Positions 1 through 7,481 of a stretch of 64,000 nt of DNA are shown here, one piece after another. A program made the translations under genes and the position numbers. The notes under the pieces are model-generated. The model did no database searches. It saw nothing but the letters and a program-made list of their open reading frames with translations, and had not been told where the DNA came from. The stretch's first letter is position 1, and each line of letters starts with the position of its first letter. This DNA comes from an uncultured Oscillospiraceae bacterium. GTDB taxonomy: Bacteria; Bacillota; Clostridia; Oscillospirales; Ruminococcaceae. Location of the stretch: the NCBI GenBank assembly GCA_900548355.1, contig URKR01000002.1:1-64000 (forward strand), in the 5' to 3' direction.

Positions 1-342
1 AGGTCTACACCAATGAGCTGTTTTACGGCCTGTCCGGGGATTTGGCAGATCAGTCAGGGCGCGGGGGCTTGCCGCTGCGTCGCCGGGGGCGGCTGGGGTG
101 GCAAGCATTTCAACCTGGCTGGCGGCCTGCTGCAACACCGTGCTTTGCGGTGCGGCAACCGGCAGCGGGATCACCCCGCCCGGCACGGCAAACCGCACCC
201 CCACAGCCAGCCAGAGCGCACAGAGCAGCCAACCCGGCGCGTTGGCTCGCCGTAGCAGAGCGCACAGCCCCCACACGGCCAGTACGGCTGCGCTGCCCAG
301 CGCCCCGGCCAGGGCCGCCTGCTGCAACGCCGCGGCGGTCAC
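1..342 (-). CDS. BlaR1/M56-type membrane sensor, N-terminal part (cut by window edge)
   Basis: Only the first 114 codons are in the window; the rest lies beyond base 1. The start is GTG at 342-340, overlapping the TGA of the upstream blaI-like gene (GTGA) and preceded by GAGGAGGAT, so the two are translationally coupled. Two hydrophobic segments (about residues 12-30 and 36-55) are separated by a short basic loop (LLRRANAP), and the second ends in VGVRFAVPG. This is the usual opening of M56/BlaR1 antirepressor proteins, which sense cell-wall antibiotics and cleave the BlaI repressor. The zinc HExxH motif would lie outside the window, so the family call rests on the pairing and membrane pattern. 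Confidence 0.62.
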   Translation of the reverse strand, partial: MTAAALQQAALAGALGSAAVLAVWGLCALLRRANAPGWLLCALWLAVGVRFAVPGGVIPLPVAAPQSTVLQQAASQVEMLATPAAPGDAAASPRALTDLPNPRTGRKTAHWCRP

Positions 343-728
343 GGTTTATCCTCCTCGTTTGCGGGGGCCGTTTGCGCCGCATCCAGCAGCGCGCGGATCT
401 CGGCTGCCTCGGCGGCGCTGATCGGCTTTTCGTTCAAAAAAGCAGCTACAAACTGCGGCAAACTGCCGCCGAAGGCCCTGTCTACCACCGCGGTGCTCTC
501 CCGCTGCTGCACTTCGCTCTGCTTGATGCGGGCAGTCACAACGCCGCTTTCGTTTTGCAGAATACCACGCTCGCACAGCTTTTTCAGCACGGTATAGGTT
601 GTGCTCTTTTTCCAGCCAAGCGCATCGGCCGCCAGCCGCACAAGCTGCCCGCTCGGCAGGGGTTCGTTCGCCCAGACCAGTGCGGCAAAGCGATACTCAC
701 CTTCCGCCAGACGCTTTTTGATTTCCAT
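339..728 (-). CDS. BlaI/MecI/CopY-family transcriptional repressor
   Basis: A 129-residue winged-helix repressor. I chose the ATG at 728-726 because AGGAGGG lies 7-8 bases upstream; the open frame extends further but without a ribosome site. The N-terminal half reads as the BlaI DNA-binding domain (KKSTTYTVLKKLCERGIL recognition-helix region, then GVVTARIKQ wing), followed by a short helical C-terminal dimerisation part. Proteins of this family repress their own operon and, in some species, a beta-lactamase or other cell-wall gene. The partner gene downstream overlaps by 4 bases and looks like the BlaR1/M56 sensor. No beta-lactamase is visible in the window, so the target beyond autoregulation is unknown. 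Confidence 0.85.
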   Translation of the reverse strand: MEIKKRLAEGEYRFAALVWANEPLPSGQLVRLAADALGWKKSTTYTVLKKLCERGILQNESGVVTARIKQSEVQQRESTAVVDRAFGGSLPQFVAAFLNEKPISAAEAAEIRALLDAAQTAPANEEDKP

Positions 729-825
729 AAGGCCCTCCTGTGAAAGAGAATAAGAAAAGATAAAAAGAGAGATCTGCCATTTGTACGATGTATGCTTTGT
801 GGTTGATATTCGCTTTCTCAAAACT

Positions 826-843
826 GGTCTATACAAATAGACC
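826..843. promoter_or_regulatory. Candidate BlaI-type operator
   Basis: GGTCTAT-ACAA-ATAGACC is a perfect 7-bp inverted repeat about 100 bases upstream of the blaI-like start. The position and TATACAAATA core fit a BlaI-family autoregulatory operator. The assignment is inferred from place and symmetry only. Confidence 0.5.
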
Positions 844-890
844 TATCGCTCTCAGTCTACCATGTCGTTTGCCGGCTGTCAAGCAAAAGC

Positions 891-919
891 TTGGCAGCGC
901 CGGGCCGCTATGGTACAAT
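891..919 (+). promoter_or_regulatory. Sigma-A-type promoter of the asparaginase gene
   Basis: TTGGCA (891-896) and TACAAT (914-919) are separated by exactly 17 bases. The likely transcript starts about 25 bases before the ATG of the asparaginase gene. Confidence 0.75.
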
Positions 920-954
920 AAAAGCATACATCCAAACCAAGAAAGGTTCCGCGC

Positions 955-1953
955 ATGAAACACATCCTGCTCATCGCCACCGGCGGCACCATTGCCAGCC
1001 GGCCCACCGCTGCCGGCGCGCTGGCCCCGGCCCTCACCTCGGAGGAGCTCATCGCCTGCGTGCCCGAGCTCGCCAAGCTCTGCCGCATCGATACCCTCCA
1101 GCTCTATAATCTCGACTCCACCAGCATCGGCCCTGTGCAGTGGCGGGGTATCGTGCAGGCGGTTCGTGCGCGGTATGATGCCTATGACGGCTTCGTCATC
1201 ACCCACGGTACCGACACAATGGCCTACACGGCCGCCGCCCTCTCCTACATGATCCAGGGCAGCGCCAAACCGGTTGTGCTGACCGGCAGCCAGAAATCCA
1301 TCTATAACCGCGATACCGACGCGCGCAACAACCTTCACCGCGCCGTGCTCTATGCCTGCCATCCGGCGGCCTGGGGCGTACAGCTCGTCTTTGACGGCAA
1401 GGTTATTCTTGGCACCCGGGCGCGCAAAACCCGCACCAAAAGTTTCAACGCCTTTTCCAGCATCGATTACCCCCTCACGGCTGAATTCCGCGACCTGCGG
1501 CTTGTGCCGTTTCTGCCACCGCCGGCCGGCTGGGGGCCTGTGCGGTTTTATGAGGCGCTGGAACCCGAAATTTTTGTGCTGCGGCTGATCCCCGGTATGA
1601 GGGCTGAGATTATTCCGCGGCTGGCTGGCTGCGATTGCAGGGCCATCATCCTCGAAAGCTTCGGCGTCGGCGGCCTGCCCGGCGGGGACGATGGCCCGCT
1701 GTTCGCCGCCGTGCGGGATTGGTGCGCCGCCGGGCGGCTGGCAGTTTTCACAACACAGGTCCCGCATGAAGGGTCGGACCTTGGCGTCTATGAAGTCGGC
1801 CGCGCGGCCAAAGCGCTTGACGGCGTGATTGAAGCGCGGGATATGACCCCCGAGGCCGCCGCCGTTAAGCTTATGTGGGCGCTGGGCCAAAGCAAAGACC
1901 GCGCCGAGGTTGCCCGCCTCTTCCTGATGCCGGTGCAGTTCGACCTGGCCTGA
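955..1953 (+). CDS. ansA: Type I L-asparaginase
   Basis: A 332-residue cytoplasmic-type asparaginase that hydrolyses L-asparagine to aspartate and ammonia. Both catalytic threonine motifs are present: TGGTIAS at residues 9-15 and HGTDTM at 84-89. The LTGSQ and RNNL stretches that follow are also typical. There is no signal peptide, and the length matches the E. coli AnsA (type I) class rather than the periplasmic AnsB class. It is a single-gene unit with its own 17-bp-spaced promoter, facing away from the blaI pair. The start ATG at 955 follows AAGAAAGG. The C-terminal third (residues about 190-332) is less conserved but continuous. Confidence 0.9.
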   Translation: MKHILLIATGGTIASRPTAAGALAPALTSEELIACVPELAKLCRIDTLQLYNLDSTSIGPVQWRGIVQAVRARYDAYDGFVITHGTDTMAYTAAALSYMIQGSAKPVVLTGSQKSIYNRDTDARNNLHRAVLYACHPAAWGVQLVFDGKVILGTRARKTRTKSFNAFSSIDYPLTAEFRDLRLVPFLPPPAGWGPVRFYEALEPEIFVLRLIPGMRAEIIPRLAGCDCRAIILESFGVGGLPGGDDGPLFAAVRDWCAAGRLAVFTTQVPHEGSDLGVYEVGRAAKALDGVIEARDMTPEAAAVKLMWALGQSKDRAEVARLFLMPVQFDLA

Positions 1954-2046
1954 AAAGTGATTTTCGCATCGCGTCCGGCGTCCCGGTGGGGGGAACCGCG
2001 CCCCGCGCCCACATTTTGAAATTTCTATTAAAACCGCCGCACCCCC

Positions 2047-2075
2047 TTGCACTTTCGGCAAGGGGGTGCTATACT
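2047..2075 (+). promoter_or_regulatory. htpG promoter
   Basis: TTGCAC (2047-2052), 17-base spacer, TATACT (2070-2075). The predicted transcription start falls at the upstream arm of the CIRCE element, so a bound repressor would block initiation. Confidence 0.82.
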
Positions 2076-2079
2076 ATCG

Positions 2080-2106
2080 TTAGCACTTAAAGCGCGAGAG
2101 TGCTAA
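2080..2106 (+). promoter_or_regulatory. CIRCE operator (HrcA binding site)
   Basis: TTAGCACTT - 9 bases - GAGTGCTAA, matching the CIRCE consensus (TTAGCACTC-N9-GAGTGCTAA) with one mismatch in the left arm. It lies 5 bases downstream of the -10 box of the htpG promoter. HrcA repression of htpG is therefore expected. Confidence 0.92.
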
Positions 2107-2161
2107 ACACGGGCGGGCCGCCCGTTTCCAGATACAATTTATGAAATCGAGGTCTTTTGTT

Positions 2162-4066
2162 ATGGCAATGCACCAGTTTAAGGCAGAGAGCAAAAAACTG
2201 CTCGACCTGATGATCAACTCCATCTACACCAACAAGGAAATCTTCCTGCGCGAACTGATCTCCAACGCGTCGGATGCCTGCGACAAGCTCTATTTCAAAT
2301 CGCTGACCGATACCTCCATTGGCGTCAGCAAAGGGGATTTGCAGATCCATATCGAAGCCGATAAAGCCACCCGCACCCTGACCGTCTCAGACAACGGTAT
2401 CGGCATGACCAAGGATGAGCTTGAGAAAAACCTTGGCACCATTGCAAAGTCCGGCAGCCTTGATTTCAAGAAGGAAAACCCGAACGAAAACATCGACATC
2501 ATCGGCCAGTTCGGCGTCGGCTTTTATTCCGCCTTCATGGTCGCGGCGAAGGTCACGGTCATCTCCCGCGCGCTGGGCGCTGACGAAGCCTGGCAGTGGG
2601 AATCAAAGGGCGTCGAGGGCTACACCATGACCCCGGCTGAAAAGGAAACTGTCGGCACCGACATCATCATGGTGCTCAAAGAGGACGCAGAGAACGAGGA
2701 CTACAGCCAATACCTCGAAGAATATACCCTCGCCGGCCTTGTCAAGAAATACAGCGACTATGTGCGCTACCCGATCACGATGTACCGCGAAAAGAGCCGC
2801 CAGAAGCCCAAACCTGAGGACGCCGGAGACGACTACAAGCCCGAGTACGAGACCTACACCGAGCTTGAAACCCTCAACAGCATGGTGCCGATCTGGAAGC
2901 GCGATAAGAAGGAAGTCAAGGAGGAGGACTACAACGAATTCTACAAGAACCGCTTCTCCGACTTTACCGATCCGCTGCGGGTGATTACCTCCCGCACCGA
3001 GGGCACCGCCACCTACACCGCGCTGCTCTTTGTGCCCGGCCGCACCCCGTATGACTACTACACCAAGGAATACGAGAAGGGCCTTGCGCTCTACGCTTCG
3101 GGCGTGCTGATTATGGAAAAGTGCGCCGACCTGCTGCCCGATTACTTCAGCTTTATCAAGGGCGTGGTGGACAGCGAAGACCTGAGCCTGAACATCAGCC
3201 GTGAAACGCTGCAGAAGGACAGCCAGCTGCGCCTGATCCGCAACAGCCTCGAAAAGAAGATCAAGAACGAGCTGCACGCGATGCTCGTCAACGACCGCGA
3301 GAAGTACGAAACCTTCTGGAAGAGCTTCGGCCGCCAGATCAAGTTCGGCATCTACGGCGATTATGGCATGCACAAGGATCTTTTGGCCGATCTGCTGATG
3401 TTCTTCTCGGCCAAGGAGCAGAAGTTCATCACCCTCGACGAATACATCGAGAAGATGCCCGAAGACCAGAAGTGCATCTACTACGCGGCCGGCGACGAAG
3501 CCGCCCGCCTGGGCAAGCTGCCGAACGCCCAGCTGGTGCTGAGCAAGGGTTACGACCTGCTGCTGTGCAGCGAGGATGTCGATGAATTCTGCCTGCAGAT
3601 CATGCGGGATTACAAGGAGAAGGAGTTTAAGAACATCAACTCCGGCGATCTGGGCCTTGCCACCGACGAGGAAAAGAAGGCCGCCGAGGAAGCCGACGCC
3701 GCAAACAAAGACCTGTTTGAGGCGATCAAGACCGCGCTCAACGGCAAAATCCAGTCGGTCAAGGCGAACCCGACGCTGCAGGACCATCCGGTCAGCCTTT
3801 CGAGCGAGGGCGGGCTTTCAATGGAGATGGAGAAGGTGCTGCGCAAGATGCCCGGCAACACCGAGGATATGCAGAGCACCAAAGTGCTCGAGCTCAACCC
3901 GAACCACCCGGTCTTTGCGGCGCTGCAGACGGCCCAGACGGCCGGTGACAGCGATAAGGTCGCCAAGTACAGCGAGCTGCTCTACGACCAGGCCCTGCTC
4001 ATCGAGGGCCTGCCCCTTGAAGACCCCGTCGCCTATGCACAGCTGGTCTGCGAGCTGATGAAGTAA
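2162..4066 (+). CDS. htpG: Hsp90-family chaperone HtpG
   Basis: A full-length (634-residue) bacterial Hsp90. The N-terminal GHKL ATPase domain carries LRELISNASDA (30-39), DNGIGM (77-82) and GQFGVGFYSAF (near 115-125). The middle domain contains the conserved SLNISRE stretch, and a C-terminal dimerisation domain follows. An in-frame ATG seven codons upstream exists, but the ATG at 2162 has GAGG at a better distance and gives the usual N-terminus (HQFKAESKKLL). The gene is monocistronic, with a strong promoter plus CIRCE in front and a terminator behind. It should refold or hold client proteins during heat stress. Confidence 0.97.
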   Translation: MAMHQFKAESKKLLDLMINSIYTNKEIFLRELISNASDACDKLYFKSLTDTSIGVSKGDLQIHIEADKATRTLTVSDNGIGMTKDELEKNLGTIAKSGSLDFKKENPNENIDIIGQFGVGFYSAFMVAAKVTVISRALGADEAWQWESKGVEGYTMTPAEKETVGTDIIMVLKEDAENEDYSQYLEEYTLAGLVKKYSDYVRYPITMYREKSRQKPKPEDAGDDYKPEYETYTELETLNSMVPIWKRDKKEVKEEDYNEFYKNRFSDFTDPLRVITSRTEGTATYTALLFVPGRTPYDYYTKEYEKGLALYASGVLIMEKCADLLPDYFSFIKGVVDSEDLSLNISRETLQKDSQLRLIRNSLEKKIKNELHAMLVNDREKYETFWKSFGRQIKFGIYGDYGMHKDLLADLLMFFSAKEQKFITLDEYIEKMPEDQKCIYYAAGDEAARLGKLPNAQLVLSKGYDLLLCSEDVDEFCLQIMRDYKEKEFKNINSGDLGLATDEEKKAAEEADAANKDLFEAIKTALNGKIQSVKANPTLQDHPVSLSSEGGLSMEMEKVLRKMPGNTEDMQSTKVLELNPNHPVFAALQTAQTAGDSDKVAKYSELLYDQALLIEGLPLEDPVAYAQLVCELMK

Positions 4067-4084
4067 ACGGTATTATAACGAAAG

Positions 4085-4119
4085 AAAAGCTGGCCCACAC
4101 CGTCTGGGCCAGCTTTTTT
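4085..4119 (+). terminator. Intrinsic terminator of htpG
   Basis: AAAAGCTGGCCCA and TGGGCCAGCTTTT form a 13-bp stem around a 7-base loop, followed by T residues. It may also serve the convergent dehydrogenase gene. Confidence 0.92.
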
Positions 4120-4128
4120 ATATAAACT

Positions 4129-5109
4129 TTACAGCGCCACCTCATTCGGCTCCGCCTCGCCCGCGGCAAAGTGCGCGGTGGCTTCGAACGCGCTTTCGAC
4201 CATGCTGGCGACGTTGACGTCGGTGTAGAACGCCGTGTGCGGGCTGACGATCACATTCGGGAAGCTGCGCAGCAGCGCGAGCTCCCGGTTGGCGATCGGC
4301 TCGCCGCAGCGGTTGTAGTAGCAGATGTCGGTCTCCTCCTCGACGACGTCGAGCCCCGCGCCGCCGATCTGCCCGCTTTCGAGCCCGGCGACGAGCGCTT
4401 CGGGGTCGATCAGCGTCCCGCGCGCCGTGTTGATCAGCAGCGCGCCGCGCTTCATCTTGGCAATCGCCGCCGCGTCGATCAGGTGGTAGTTTTCCGGCGT
4501 CGCGTTCAGATGCAGCGAGATCACGTCGCTCTCGGCCAGAAGGGTATCGAGCGGCACAAACTCGACGCCCGGCTCTTCGGACGGGTAGAGGTCATAGGCG
4601 AGCCGCCGGCAGCCGAAGCCCGAAAGATGCCGCAGCACGGTGCGGCCGATCTTGCCCGCGCCGATCACCCCGACCGTGCAGCCCGAAAGATCCCGCCCCA
4701 TCTTGCCGGGCAGCGAGTAATCCTGCGCGGCAGCCCGCAGCATGATCTGGTTCATCTTGCGGGTGGCCATCAGCATCAGCATGATCGTGTAGTTGGCCAC
4801 GCCTTCGGGCGGGTAGTGGCTGTGGGAAACCCGCATCCCGAGCCGCTTGGCGGCCTCAAGCGGCAGGTGGTCGTACCCGATGCTGCGGCAGGGCAGGTAG
4901 CGCACGCCGCCTTTGGCGAAGGCTTCAAGGTAGGCCGGGGTGACTTCACAGGGGTTGGTGCTCACCGCGTCGCAGCCCATTGCCAGGGCCAGGTTGTCCG
5001 GCCGCGGCGGGTCGGCCGTCCAGACATAGTCGATGCCGTACTTTTTGCTGAACTCTTCGCAGTATCCCAGCTCGTCAAACGGGCGCAGCGCATAAAAGCA
5101 GATTTTCAA
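4129..5109 (-). CDS. D-2-hydroxyacid dehydrogenase (D-lactate/VanH-like)
   Basis: A 326-residue NAD-dependent dehydrogenase of the D-isomer-specific 2-hydroxyacid family, expected to interconvert a 2-oxoacid and a D-2-hydroxyacid such as pyruvate/D-lactate. The nucleotide-binding motif GVIGAGKIGR is at mid-protein. The catalytic Arg is in INTARGTLID, and the Glu and His lie in the VVEEE and SPHTAF regions. The stretch GYDHLPLEAAKRLGM and the EETDICYYNR insert resemble D-lactate/2-hydroxyisocaproate dehydrogenases and VanH. The start is TTG at 5109, nine bases after GGGAGG. It is the last gene of a three-gene run, 15 bases after the esterase. The exact substrate cannot be read from sequence. 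Confidence 0.85.
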   Translation of the reverse strand: MKICFYALRPFDELGYCEEFSKKYGIDYVWTADPPRPDNLALAMGCDAVSTNPCEVTPAYLEAFAKGGVRYLPCRSIGYDHLPLEAAKRLGMRVSHSHYPPEGVANYTIMLMLMATRKMNQIMLRAAAQDYSLPGKMGRDLSGCTVGVIGAGKIGRTVLRHLSGFGCRRLAYDLYPSEEPGVEFVPLDTLLAESDVISLHLNATPENYHLIDAAAIAKMKRGALLINTARGTLIDPEALVAGLESGQIGGAGLDVVEEETDICYYNRCGEPIANRELALLRSFPNVIVSPHTAFYTDVNVASMVESAFEATAHFAAGEAEPNEVAL

Positions 5110-5124
5110 GGCAAAAGCCTCCCT

Positions 5125-5937
5125 TTACATATGGTAATCGAACCGGTCGGCCAGCCAGTCGATGGCCAGCGGCAGCCAGGCGCGGTTGTGGGTGCTCGGG
5201 GCGCCGACCTCGTTGGTGCAGACACTTGACCCGTGGTCGCAGTCGGCGAAGAGGTGCAGCTCGAAACGGTTTTGGCAGCGCTGGAGCGCCCGGGCCAGAA
5301 GCAGGCTGTTCTCCACCGGCACGGCGGTGTCGGCCACCGTGTGCCAGATAAAAAAGGGCGGCAACCCCGGTGCAACCTGGTTTTCCAGGCTCATCCGCGC
5401 GCGCAGTGTTTCGTCGCCGCCGGCGAGGTTCTCGATCGAACCTTTGTGCGCAAAGGGGCCTGCCGTGATGACCGGATAGCCGAGCAGCACGGCATTGGGC
5501 TGTGCGTCAGCCAGCGTTTCGCCGGCCTGCAGGCCAAGCTCGGCCTCGACATCGGCGGTGAGCAGCGCGGAGGAAGCCGCCAGATGTCCGCCGGCCGAAA
5601 ATCCGCAGATCGCAACCCGCGCGGGGTCAATCCGCAGCGCGGCCGCGTGGCGGCGCAGGTGCAGCAGCGCGCGGGCCGCATCCGCCAGCGGGCGGGTGGT
5701 CAGCGGGGCCGGCGCCCATTCGGTCACCGTATAATACAGCGTGAACACCGCGTAGCCGGCAGCCAGGAAGGCCGTGGCGACGGGGTCTGCCTCTCGCGGG
5801 CTGCAAAAAGCGTAGCCCCCGCCCGGCAGCACCACAACAGCCGGGCGAATGTCATACCCCGGCATGGAGTCGGTCGTATCCCGCAGATAGCCCACCAGCC
5901 GCGCGCCGCCGGGCAGGGTGTGTTCATACAGTTGCAT
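5125..5937 (-). CDS. Alpha/beta-hydrolase, acyl/acetyl esterase type
   Basis: A 270-residue alpha/beta hydrolase. The oxyanion-type VVLPGGGY motif is near residue 38, the nucleophile elbow GFSAGG (catalytic Ser) near 120, and the C-terminal DCDHGS supplies the catalytic His region. The pattern is close to BD-FAE/acetyl-xylan-esterase-like enzymes that deacylate small or carbohydrate esters. I chose ATG at 5937 rather than the TTG three codons earlier because GGAAAGGA is 10 bases before the ATG but only one base before the TTG. It lies between the C_GCAxxG_C_C gene (6 bases away) and the dehydrogenase, in one probable transcript. The substrate is unknown. Confidence 0.82.
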   Translation of the reverse strand: MQLYEHTLPGGARLVGYLRDTTDSMPGYDIRPAVVVLPGGGYAFCSPREADPVATAFLAAGYAVFTLYYTVTEWAPAPLTTRPLADAARALLHLRRHAAALRIDPARVAICGFSAGGHLAASSALLTADVEAELGLQAGETLADAQPNAVLLGYPVITAGPFAHKGSIENLAGGDETLRARMSLENQVAPGLPPFFIWHTVADTAVPVENSLLLARALQRCQNRFELHLFADCDHGSSVCTNEVGAPSTHNRAWLPLAIDWLADRFDYHM

Positions 5938-5942
5938 CGCAA

Positions 5943-6431
5943 TCAAGTCCTTTCCGTTTTTTCATCGGCGGATACCCGGGGCGGGTTTTCCCGGATGTAA
6001 GCATCCAGGATATCCGCCATCTGCCGCACAAGTTCGGGGCAGGGGCGCTTTTTGTAATAAGCGTTGGTGCGGGCCGCGGGGGTCGGGGCCTCGCTCGTGC
6101 CGGCCGGCAGGCCGAGCAAATCGCGGCACACAATGCTGCCGCGGCCGTTGGCGGCCTTGTAGCGGGCGGCAAGATCCTGTACCCGGGCGTAGACGTCGGC
6201 GCGGCAGGCCGGGTCGGGTGTCGCATACAGCGCCCCCACCACAAACACCGCGCCGGAAAACGCGCCGCAGACCTCCCGCAGTCGGCTCAGTCCGCCGCCG
6301 AACCCGCAGCTCAGCCGCAGAACCTGCTCTTCATCCAGGCCCAGTTCCTCCTTATAAGCCAACGCCACGGCCTGCGCGCAGTTGTACCCGCGCAGAAACG
6401 CCGCCGCGGCTTTGTCCCCGTGTATCGACAT
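5943..6431 (-). CDS. C_GCAxxG_C_C family protein
   Basis: A 162-residue protein with the cysteine pattern that names this family: YNCAQAV near residue 20, then SCGFGGG and REVCGAFSGA, and a later Cys (IVCRD). Members are small, probably redox- or metal-related proteins of anaerobes with no settled function. The ATG at 6431 has AAGGAAGG at a good distance; an ATG nine codons upstream does not. It is first in a three-gene minus-strand group with an esterase and a D-2-hydroxyacid dehydrogenase. Confidence 0.85.
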   Translation of the reverse strand: MSIHGDKAAAAFLRGYNCAQAVALAYKEELGLDEEQVLRLSCGFGGGLSRLREVCGAFSGAVFVVGALYATPDPACRADVYARVQDLAARYKAANGRGSIVCRDLLGLPAGTSEAPTPAARTNAYYKKRPCPELVRQMADILDAYIRENPPRVSADEKTERT

Positions 6432-6550
6432 CCGCCATCCTTCCTTTCGCGCTTGCATTCATTCCTGTGGATAGCATACCGCAAAACCGGCCGTTTGAAA
6501 AGGGGGCGGGGAGATTTTTAGCCCCCGGCCTGTTTTGCGGCGCGCAGGAT

Positions 6551-6590
6551 AAACAAAGGCCCCGGCCTTCCGGGAAGGGAAGCCGGGGCG
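6551..6590 (-). terminator. Terminator of the rha gene group
   Basis: Read on the minus strand, GCCCCGGC pairs with GCCGGGGC, extended by TTCC/GGAA around a short loop, then CTTTGTTT. It lies just downstream of rhaD. Confidence 0.85.
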
Positions 6591-6612
6591 AAGGAAATGC
6601 AGATGAGCGGAA

Positions 6613-7440
6613 TCAGTTCAGGAAATTCTCGTTGAGGGTGACGCCGAAGTCGCGGGCGATCGCGCGCAGGTCGTCGTCCTCGATGGTCTGGCGGATCAGC
6701 CCGCCGCCCATCGAGAGCACCTTGACATAGATTTCGGCGCTTTTCTCAATCGTATGGGCCAGGCCGAAGGTTGTGTCAAAGTCAGGGCCGGAGGCGAACA
6801 GCCCGTGCTGGGCCCAGATCGCGGCCTGGTAGCTCTTCATTTTCTCGCTCGTGGCCATCGCGATGTCTGCGCCGCCCGGCACCATCCAGGGGCAGACGCC
6901 GACGCCTTCGGGGAACACGACCGGGCACTCGGTCGCGCTCTGCCACAGCGCGCGGGAGAAATCACGGTCGGTCAGCGGCAGAATGTAGGTCAGCGCGATG
7001 ACGTTGGTCGCATGGCAGTGGTAGATGACCCGGTTCGCGCCGTCGGTCGCCGCTTTGCGCACGCTGTGGTTCATGAAGTGGCTCGGGAACTCGGAAGTCG
7101 GCTTGGCGCCTTCGGCCAGGCCCCAGACGATCCGCCAGGAATCGCCGGTTTCGTTGATCTCAACAATGCCGATGGAGTGGATCGGGTCGGGCTCGACGTT
7201 GCGGAAATACTTGCCCGAACCGGTCGTGATGAAGTATTCGCCGGCCAGGTTCTCGGCCTGGACGCCCATTTTCACCCATTCGCGCGGGGTCTCGTCAAAG
7301 AAGGGGTGGCAGGCAGCCACATCCTCTTCGGTCATACGGTAGGTCAGGTTGCCGCCGTTGCGCTCGTGCCAGCCCTGCAGCCAGCCGTCGTTGCACATAC
7401 GGATAAAGCCTTTCACACAGGTAATGTCGGTCAGATTCAT
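6613..7440 (-). CDS. rhaD: Rhamnulose-1-phosphate aldolase
   Basis: A 275-residue class II aldolase matching E. coli RhaD in length. It cleaves L-rhamnulose 1-phosphate to dihydroxyacetone phosphate and L-lactaldehyde. The zinc-binding HxH is visible in YHCHATN, the third zinc His in QHGLFAS, and the N-terminal substrate motif in ERNGGNLTYR. The ATG at 7440 follows AAGGAGAG. It is the last gene of rhaB - isomerase - rhaD and ends at a strong terminator. Related aldolases act on fuculose-1-phosphate, but the sequence and neighbouring RhaB favour rhamnulose-1-phosphate. Confidence 0.93.
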   Translation of the reverse strand: MNLTDITCVKGFIRMCNDGWLQGWHERNGGNLTYRMTEEDVAACHPFFDETPREWVKMGVQAENLAGEYFITTGSGKYFRNVEPDPIHSIGIVEINETGDSWRIVWGLAEGAKPTSEFPSHFMNHSVRKAATDGANRVIYHCHATNVIALTYILPLTDRDFSRALWQSATECPVVFPEGVGVCPWMVPGGADIAMATSEKMKSYQAAIWAQHGLFASGPDFDTTFGLAHTIEKSAEIYVKVLSMGGGLIRQTIEDDDLRAIARDFGVTLNENFLN

Positions 7441-7481
7441 GGGAAAACTCTCCTTTTGTTGATAGAATAATGGGACGGCAA

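Noticed and set aside
1954..2046. A terminator for the asparaginase gene
   Set aside because: GC-rich words occur but no clean stem with a T tail could be drawn.
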